DNA of 11,918 nucleotides. Source: Candidatus Eiseniibacteriota bacterium. GTDB taxonomy: Bacteria > Eisenbacteria > RBG-16-71-46 > CAIMUX01. The stretch's first letter is position 1. Every line of letters starts with the position of its first letter. Shown piece by piece: positions 6,438 to 11,918 of the stretch. Both the position numbers and the translations under genes were made by a program. The notes below the pieces were generated by a model, which worked only from the letters and a program-made list of their open reading frames with translations, was not told the DNA's origin and made no database searches. The stretch lies in contig JADJQY010000029.1 in NCBI GenBank assembly GCA_016712505.1, forward strand, positions 1 to 11,918. The letters run 5' to 3'.

Positions 6438-7131
6438 GTCGCTGGTGCTCGGTGTCTCGCGGCGGTCTCTCTTGGCCCGCCACGCCGAGTGGAGCGCGCG
6501 GTCACATCGCGGGCGTCGCGGCGGCGGTCACTCTCGCTCCGCACCGAGGTGTTCCGCGACTGTCTAGTCGTTGCGTCCGAGACGGAGCTTCTGAGCAACG
6601 TCCTGACGATCGAGCGCTTCGGCGCCGCGTCCCGGTCGCGTTCCGCGGACGGATGATCCGCCGGTCCTTGCGCACTTCCGGATAGTGTCCGCGGTGACGC
6701 GGCTCGGAGGATCACTGCGCCCCGCTCCCGTCCCGCTCGGCGCTATCCCGCGGACCTCGAGTGCGCTCACGGCCGGGTCGCGGTCGCTCACGCTCGATGC
6801 TCTGCGCCGTCTCGGGGGCACGCTCGCCGCGCCGCTCGAGGCGAGGTTCGCTGCGGCGGTCACCGACCGCCGTCTCCCCTGAATCCGGTCCACTCTCGGG
6901 GCAGTACCGGCGCCCTCTCGCGGCCGCCACGCGAACGGCGCCGGCGCCAGGCGGTATCGGCTTCCATTCCGTTGCGGTCGGCGCTCGATGCGGCGTGCCG
7001 AGGGCGACGGCTCGCCGAGGACCTCGTCGAGATTTCGCGACGCGCGGCGGTCTCGACTCGACCGCCGCCGCGACCCGCCCGTCCGCCCTCGCGGGAACCA
7101 CGTTCCCGGCCGCCAGCGGCGTCGGCTCAGC
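6438..7131. other. GC-rich convergent region; possible Arg-rich tail of the helicase plus unexplained sequence
   Basis: This stretch lies between the 3' ends of the MESH1-like gene (plus) and the helicase (minus). On the minus strand the readings are strongly basic with GC-rich third positions (RRRWRPGTWFPRGRTGGSRR at 7130-7070, then DRRSEPRLERRGERAPET near 6860-6807, with a stop at 6712). That is typical of RhlE-type low-complexity RNA-binding tails, so the helicase may extend to about 6712. On the plus strand 6548-6655 can be read as TEVFRDCLVVASETELLSNV and onward, which I do not recognise. No RNA gene or clear terminator was found. Confidence 0.35.
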
Positions 7132-8268
7132 TCATTGCCCCGCTCCCCGGGCGCCATGGGGACGAGGCGCCCCCTGCTCGGGAATGGCGAAGCCGATGAG
7201 CCGCCTGACGGCCCGGAGCCCGCGATCTTCCTTCCTTCGTCACGAGAGTGATGGGCCATGCCGCCACGTCCGGCCCGCGCGGTGCGTCCGATCCGGTGGA
7301 CGTAGTCCTCTGCGGCGTAGGGACATCGAAGTTGATGACGTGGGAGATCTCGTCGACGTCGATGCGCGCGCGCTGCGATGTCCGTGGCGACGAGGACGTA
7401 GATGCTCCCGGCGGAAAGCCTCCAGCGTGCGGACGCGCTCTTCCTGGCTCCGGTTGCTGTGGATCGCCTCCGCCCGGATACCGTGCCGCCGCAGGTGACT
7501 GGCGAGGGCGGGACGCGCCGATCTTCGTCTTCGAGAAAACGATCGACCGGCGCATGTCAGTACTTCCGGATGAGGCCCTCGAGGACGTCGGCCTTCTCCT
7601 CCCGGTTCACCTTGATGATGAACTGCTCCACCTTGTCGACGGTGGAGGCCGGAGGCGAAACCTCGATCCAACCGGGTCCCGGAGGAGCTCCTTCGACAAG
7701 CGCGTGATATCCGGGCCGAGGGTCGCCGAGAAGAGCATCGACTGCCGATCCGTGGAACTTCCCGGACGATCTCGAGGACGTCCTTGATGAAGCCCATGTC
7801 AAGCATCCGATCGGCCTCGTCGAGCACGAGGACGCAGGTGTGGCGGTAGTCGATGTTCCCGCGCCACGTGGTCGATGAGGCGCCCCGGCGTGGCCACGAG
7901 GACATCGACGCCGTGGCGCAGCATCATCTCCTGGGGTTCGATCGGCACTCCGCCGTACGCACAGGTCGTGGTGATTCCGGTGTGGGTGGCGTAGGCGTTG
8001 ATGTTCTTGGCCACCTGGATGGCGAGCTCGCGGGTCGGGACGAGGATGAGGGCCCGAAGCGGGTTCTTTTCGCCAGCGGCGAGGCGGTGGAGGATGGGGA
8101 GCGCGAAGGCGGCCGTCTTGCCGGTTCCGGTCTGGGCACACGCCATGACGTCGCGGCCTTCGAGGAGCAACGGGATGGCCATGGTCTGGATCGGCGTCGG
8201 TTCCCGGTAGTCGATCTCTCGAGGGCGCGCATGATCTCGGGCCGGAGCCCGAGCGCATCAAAACTCAT
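7132..8268 (-). CDS. RhlE-like DEAD-box ATP-dependent RNA helicase (frame-disrupted)
   Basis: Cytoplasmic RNA helicase that unwinds or remodels RNA with ATP. Motifs appear in the expected order: MSFDALGLRPEIMRALER and the Q region TPIQTMAIPLL, motif I AQTGTGKTAAF, Ia PTRELAIQ, Ib TPGRL, II LDEADRMLDMGF, III as FSAT after a shift, IV SIVFSKTK with SQEERVRTLEAFRR, V as ATDIAAR then IDVDEISHVINFDVP, and VI as HRIGRT. ATG 8268 opens the canonical N-terminus and has AAGGA four bases upstream. About ten indels break the frame (for example near 8205, 7815, 7745, 7560, 7530, 7400, 7365, 7305 and 7235). After motif VI the core continues RAVRRLIGFAIPEQG to a stop at 7132, taken here as the minimum end. 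A basic tail may continue to about 6712. A leader of roughly 200 bases lies upstream, without a convincing promoter. Confidence 0.88.
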
Positions 8269-8547
8269 CAGTTCCTTCTCGAGCGGCTGGATGGGGGAGG
8301 GTGCGGGTCCGAACGAAGGCCGCTCCTGGGCCGAGTACGGCGATTTGGGCCGTGGTGGATGCACGCCCGAGTTTTCCCTGCGTAACGCTTGATCAGACGG
8401 AGTATCCGACAACCGGGGCGGCAAGCCAGCGCGGAGTCGTCCCCGGGAGAGTTAGGAGTCGGCGTGGAAGCCACTCGGATGAGCGGTGCTCCGAGCCCAG
8501 CGAGGTCCTGGTGCCGGGGGCCATGGGGCCCTCTGGTCCTCGGCCTT

Positions 8548-8689
8548 GCCCCCCGCCGCCGGCCGCCCCCGGGGGGGGCGCCGCCCCGCCCCCGGGGGGG
8601 GGCGCCCCCCCCCGCCGGGGGGGGGGGGGCCCGCCCCCGGGGGGGGGCCGGGGCCCCGGGGGCCCCCCCCCGGGGGCCCCCCCCGGGGC
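8548..8689. repeat. 142-base G/C-only low-complexity block
   Basis: No A or T occurs from 8548 to 8689. The block consists of alternating G runs and C runs of 4 to 13 bases and is largely self-complementary. It could form G-quadruplex or long hairpin structures if real. It may instead be a consensus artefact over a hard-to-read repeat, because it continues directly into a recognisable degenerate repeat. Confidence 0.8.
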
Positions 8690-8690
8690 T

Positions 8691-8812
8691 CGCCGCCGGT
8701 GGCGCGCAGCTTCGCCGCCGGTGGGAGCGCACCGCCGGGGAGCGCAGCCTCGCCGCCGGTGGGGGAGCGCAGCTTCTCGCCGCCGGCCCTGGGGAGCGCA
8801 GCTTCTCGCCGC
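8691..8812 (+). repeat. Degenerate tandem repeat of 20-29 base units
   Basis: About five imperfect copies built from CGCCGCCGGT followed by GGGGAGCGCAGCTTCT. Units start near 8691, 8713, 8732, 8751 and 8779, and a final partial CGCCGC abuts the -35 box of the following promoter. Unit length varies, mainly within G runs, which could be sequencing error. Confidence 0.7.
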
Positions 8813-8841
8813 TTGACAGCCGGGAGTTCGGCTTCTAGCAT
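8813..8841 (+). promoter_or_regulatory. Sigma-70 promoter of the sphingolipid operon
   Basis: A perfect -35 box TTGACA (8813-8818) and a -10 box TAGCAT (8836-8841, 4 of 6 matches) are separated by 17 bases, the optimal spacing. Transcription would start near 8848, giving a leader of about 29 bases that contains GAGG (8868-8871) in front of ATG 8877. Confidence 0.6.
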
Positions 8842-8876
8842 CAATCACGCCAAGGTTTTACCGTAACGAGGTCTCG

Positions 8877-10110
8877 ATGGAAAGCAGCCGCAGTATCGAG
8901 GGACCCGCCGTCGGAAATCGGGCGCCGGACCTCTTCGACAAGTGCCTGAGCTACACCCGTGCGAAGGAAGCGAAGGCCGCAGGCCTCTATCCCTACTTCA
9001 TCCCGATCTCGGGGTCCGAGGGGAGGAGGTCGTCATCGACGGTGCGCGGAAGATCATGCTCGGGTCGAACAACTACCTCGGGCTGACCATGATCCGCGCG
9101 TGATGAGGCGTCGCTGCGCAAGCGGCGCGGAAGTACGGGACCGGTTGTACGGGAAGCCGCTTCCTCAACGGCACCCTCGACCTCCACCTGGAACTCGAGG
9201 CGGAGCTCGCCGATTTCCTCGGGAAGGAGTCCGCCCTCGTCTTCTCGACCGGGTTCCAGACGAACCTCGGGGCCATCGCGACGTTGGCTCAGCGGAACGA
9301 CGCGATCATCACGGACAAGCTCGATCACGCGAGCATCATCGACGGTGCACGACTCTCCCAGGCCACCCGCTATCGCTACAACCACGCCGACATCGAGCAC
9401 CTCGATGCCACTCTGAAAAGGCCGCGCGCGAGTGTCCCGACGGCGGACAACTCGTCATCGTCGACGGTATCTTTCAGCATGGAGGGCGATGTCGCCGATC
9501 TCCCCGCGATCCGCTCCGGTGTGCCGCAGGCACGGCGCGTCTCATGGTCGACGAGGCCCATTCCGTCGGCGCGTGATGGGGCCGACGGGAGCTGGGGTCC
9601 ACGAGTACTTCGGGTTGACCAGGGAATGCGACGTGATCGTCGGGACCTTCAGCAAGTCGTTCGCGTCCATCGGCGGCTTCGTCGCCGCGGACGAGCCGAT
9701 CGTCCACTACATCCAGCACCACGCACGATCGCTCATCTTCAGCGCCTCGATGGCGCTCCTACCCGTCGCGACGGTACGGAGTGTCTCCGGATCATCCGCA
9801 CGGAGCCCGAACTCCGGGAGCGACTCTGGCGCAACAAAGAGCGACTCTACGACGGACTCCACGCCCTCGGCTTCGACTCGGGTCGACGACCACACCGATC
9901 ATCCCGATTCTCGTCGGGGAGCTGGAGCACACCTTCCTCTTCTGGCGCGCGCTCCTCGACCATGGCGTCTTCACGAATCCGGTCATTCCGCCCGCCGTGC
10001 CCGGAAGGCACGTGCCGGATCCGACGAGCCTGATGGCCGCACACCGACGAGCTGATCGACGAAGCGCTGGAGAAGTTCCGGCGGGCAGGAAGCAGGTCGG
10101 GCTGATTTGA
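8877..10110 (+). CDS. spt: Serine palmitoyltransferase-like alpha-oxoamine synthase (frame-disrupted)
   Basis: PLP enzyme expected to condense serine with an acyl thioester to give 3-ketosphinganine, the first step of sphingolipid synthesis. Fold-type I features in order: LFDKCLSYTRAKEAKAAGLY, PYFIPISGSEG, IMLGSNNYLGLT, YGTGCTGSRFLNGTLDLH, KLDHASIIDGARLS, LVIVDGIFSMEGDVADLP, MVDEAHSVGA, and GTFSKSFASIGGFVAAD with the PLP lysine. The C-terminal part, HTFLFWRALLDHGVFTNPVI then PPAVP, is typical of Spt-like proteins rather than BioF or Kbl. ATG 8877 has GAGG five bases upstream. The span of about 411 codons fits the family. Roughly ten indels of both signs disrupt it (near 9024, 9093, 9115, 9415, 9477, 9525, 9572, 9785, 9888 and 10003). 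Stop TGA 10108-10110 lies 8 bases before the next gene. BioF-like activity is the main alternative; the neighbours favour Spt. Confidence 0.82.
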
Positions 10111-10118
10111 GAGGTCCC

Positions 10119-11145
10119 ATGCCGTTCCCCGACTTCATGATCGCGCCCGTGAGGGGAGCACGCGATCTGGAGGCCTTCGTGCGCTTCCCCTGGGCGTCTA
10201 CCGCTCGGGAACCGTCGTAGGTGCCTCCGCTCGTCTCTGACGTCCGGAAGATGCTCGACCGGCGGCGCCATCCATTTCACGCGCACGCCGAGGTCGAGTA
10301 CTTCCTGGCGCGGCGACGCGGTGCGCGCGAAGGGCAGCCCGGCGAGGTCGTCGGACGGATTGCGGCGATCGAGAACCGCGCGCACAACGAGTTCCACGAG
10401 GAGAAGACCGGGTTCTTCGGGTTCTTCGAAGTGATCGACGACGACCAGGTCGTCGCGCTCCTCCTCCAAGCGGCCGCCGACTGGCTGACGGCCCGCGGGA
10501 TGGAACGGATGCGCGATCGCGTACTACATGACCGACGACACGATCCCGGAGCGGCTCCTCAAGATGCTCGCGCGGATCGAGGAGCGCAACCAGATCACGG
10601 TCCGTCCTCTCGAGAAACGGAGATTCGGGGCCGAGGTCGAGATCGTCCGCCAGATCTACAACGCGGCCTGGGAGCGGAACTGGGGGTTCGTCCCGATGAC
10701 GAACGCGGAGATCGACCACATGGCGAAGGAGCTCAAGCCGGTCGTCGACCCCGACCTCGTCGCGTTCGCCGAGAAGGATGGCAAGCCGATCGGCTTCGCT
10801 CTCGCCCTCCCGGATCTCAACCAGGCTCTGCGCAAGGCGAACGGGAAGCTCTGGCCGTTCGGCCTCCCCAGGATGATGCTGGAGATGCGGCGGATCCACC
10901 GGCTGCGGGTCCTCACGCTGGGAGTGCTCAACGAGTATCGCCGCCTCGGCGCCGACGTGCTCCCTACAGCCACCTCTACCGGCGCGGTACGGCGAAGGGA
11001 TATCGGGCCGGTGAGTTTTCCTGGGTTCTCGAGGACAACGAACCGATGCGGCGGGCGCTCGAACAGATCGGTGCGCGGGTCTACAAGACGTATCGGATCT
11101 ATGAACAGCCCTCGCGTCCCCTCCGCGGCGAGCGAGAAAGGTTAG
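10119..11145 (+). CDS. GNAT-fold acyltransferase, candidate bacterial ceramide synthase (frame-disrupted, internal segment missing)
   Basis: Member of a widespread GNAT-superfamily group found beside spt genes. The homologue in Caulobacter, bCerS, N-acylates the sphingoid base. ATG 10119 has GAGG four bases upstream and opens MPFPDFMIAPVRGARDLEAF, then VRFPW. After shifts near 10195 and 10215 the frame reads PPLVSDVRKMLDRRRHPFHA, EVEYFLARR, VVGRIAAIENRAHNEFHEEK, TGFFGFFEVIDD and ADWLTARGMERMR. The second half begins AYYMTDDTIPERLLKMLARI and continues YNAAWERNWGFVPMTNAEID, LKPVVDPDLVAFAEKDGKPI, GFALALPDLNQALRKANGKL and RVLTLGVLNEYRRLGADVL. After another shift it ends AGEFSWVLEDNEPMRRALEQ then IGARVYKTYRIYE. 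From memory of the family, about 45-50 residues (the MRGP-FSTNEECGLLVDGFD part) are absent at about 10510-10524. The TAG at 11143 is the likely stop. The ceramide-synthase role is inferred. Confidence 0.72.
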
Positions 11146-11149
11146 CAAC

Positions 11150-11918
11150 GTGCGCGATGGTTCGGCCGGCGAACGGCCGAAAGGCCCCGTCCCCACCCTG
11201 GCCTGCGGCGTGCCGCCGTGGACTCCGCGACCGGACGACCGTGCGGCGGCCCCGGACCGCGGAGGCCCGCCGGGATGCCCGGTCGGACGACCGTGCGGCC
11301 GGCCCCGGACCGCGCGGGGCCGAAGGGCCGCGTCCCCCCCAGGTGGAGGGGGCCTGCCTCGTCACCGGTGCCACCGGATTCATCGGTTCCCACCTCGTGG
11401 AGCGGCTCATCGAGGATGGTTGTCGTGTCCGCATCCTCGTGCGCCGTGGCTCGAACCTGCGCTGGATCCGGAAGCAGCCCGTCGAAATCGCCTACGGGGA
11501 CATCCGGGACAAGGCGTCCATGGCCGGTGCCTGTCTCGGTGTCCGTCACGTCTTCCACTTCGGGGCGGTCCTCAGCGGCAAGAACGACGAGGAGTTCCAG
11601 TCGGTCAACGAGCACGGCACCCGGGGGATCGCGGAGGCCCTGGGCGAACGCGGTGAGCCGGGTGGGGTCTCGTCTACCGCAGTTCCCTCGCGGCCGGCGG
11701 ACCGGCCATCGCCACGGCAAGCTGTCGCCATCCGATCCGTACGGAGTCCGACCGGATCTGCCCATCACCCCCTACGGACGCAGCAAGCTCGCCGGGGAAC
11801 GCGCCCTCTTCGCGGTGGAGAAGGAGAGCGGCCGATTCCGCGCGATCGCCTTGCGTCCTCCGGTCGTCTATGGACCGCGCGACTCCGCGCTCCCTTCCGC
11901 TCTTCCGGCTCATCAAGA
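11150..11918 (+). CDS. NAD-dependent epimerase/extended SDR, candidate ceramide reductase (3' end outside window, frame-disrupted)
   Basis: Rossmann-fold oxidoreductase, third gene of the operon. By analogy with Caulobacter CerR it would reduce the keto group of the N-acylated product. The Rossmann motif is CLVTGATGFIGSHLVERLIE at 11355-11414. RVRILVRRGSNL, EIAYGDIRDK, VRHVFHFGAVLSG and FQSVNEHGTRG follow. After shifts near 11668 and 11715 come LVYRSSLAAGGPA, then the catalytic PYGRSKLAGERALFA (Tyr-X3-Lys), and ALRPPVVYGPRDSA. The window ends within LFRLIK. GTG 11150 is chosen because AAAGG lies 8 bases upstream, just after the acyltransferase stop; ATG 11157 and GTG 11343 are alternatives. 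The usual family start is only a few residues before LVTGATG, so the roughly 60-codon low-complexity region before it is odd and holds a repeat. It may be a real insertion or an assembly fault. Confidence 0.78.
11232..11314 (+). repeat. Direct repeat of about 30 bases, period 52
   Basis: CGGACGACCGTGCGGC followed by GGCCCCGGACCGCG occurs at 11232-11261 and again, with one extra C, at 11284-11314. It sits in the unusual stretch between the start region of the third operon gene and its Rossmann motif. The flanking text is also partly duplicated: GGCCGAAAGGCC at 11169-11180 resembles GGCCGAAGGGCC at 11318-11329. Confidence 0.75.

Larger units (their letters stand above)
8269..8876. other. Intergenic region between helicase and sphingolipid operon
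   Basis: This divergent gap of 608 bases contains three parts. 8269-8547 is the helicase leader on the minus strand, with no gene or clear promoter seen. 8548-8689 is a block without any A or T. 8691-8812 is a degenerate tandem repeat that runs straight into the promoter of the right-hand operon at 8813-8841. Long Pro/Gly/Arg-rich readings occur in every frame here only because the bases are all G and C, and I do not accept them as genes. Confidence 0.6.

Noticed and set aside
6761..7498. Plus-strand reading of 245 codons
   Set aside because: It is antisense to helicase motifs IV-VI and its tail, is Arg/Ser/Pro-rich, and has no motif.
8691..8812. CRISPR-like array
   Set aside because: Units are imperfect, directly adjacent and lack unique spacers, and no cas genes are present.
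8301..8866. Several Pro/Gly/Arg-rich readings on both strands
   Set aside because: They exist only because the G/C-only block has no stop codons in any frame.

Overview
The window is GC-rich DNA from a Gram-negative bacterium. It carries an OmpA-type envelope lipoprotein, a sigma-54-dependent two-component system and a sphingolipid-type operon. That combination fits Myxococcota/'Deltaproteobacteria'-like lineages or other high-GC Gram-negative candidate phyla. The sequence alone does not fix the phylum, and this placement is inference. Most genes are recognisable only by following the protein across many single-base insertions and deletions. This pattern looks like an uncorrected long-read consensus rather than real gene decay. 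A clean island from about 2830 to 6000 is the exception.

Layout, left to right. (1) 1-2618, minus strand: an NtrC-type sigma-54 response regulator followed, with a 4-base GTGA overlap, by its membrane histidine kinase, which runs off the left edge. (2) 2619-2955: divergent intergenic region with a near-consensus sigma-54 promoter-like site facing right. (3) 2956-3627, plus: OmpA-like lipoprotein. (4) 3628-4192: non-coding stretch with a nested, partly mutually exclusive stem-loop system ending in a T-rich tract. (5) 4193-4513, plus: single-RRM RNA-binding protein with a strong terminator. (6) 4582-5839: complete IS1-like insertion sequence with terminal inverted repeats, flanked by an 8-bp direct repeat, sitting in the tail of that terminator. 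(7) 5886-6437, plus: MESH1-like single-domain HD (p)ppGpp hydrolase. (8) 7132-8268, minus: RhlE-like DEAD-box RNA helicase, possibly with a long basic tail reaching into 6438-7131. (9) 8269-8876: intergenic region with a 142-base block containing no A or T, a degenerate tandem repeat, and a good sigma-70 promoter. (10) 8877-11918, plus: three-gene operon of a serine palmitoyltransferase-like enzyme, a GNAT-fold acyltransferase and an extended SDR/NAD-dependent epimerase. It matches the spt-bcerS-cerR set for bacterial ceramide synthesis.

How the parts may work together. The kinase-regulator pair and the divergent OmpA lipoprotein look like an envelope-sensing unit (inference from orientation and the sigma-54-like site). 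The RRM protein and DEAD-box helicase are both RNA-remodelling proteins, and the MESH1 homologue degrades the stringent alarmone. The right-hand operon would make 3-ketosphinganine (Spt), N-acylate it (bCerS) and reduce it to (dihydro)ceramide (CerR). The strongest candidates for something new are the structured RNA-like element at 3749-3901 and the repeat/GC block plus promoter in front of the ceramide operon.
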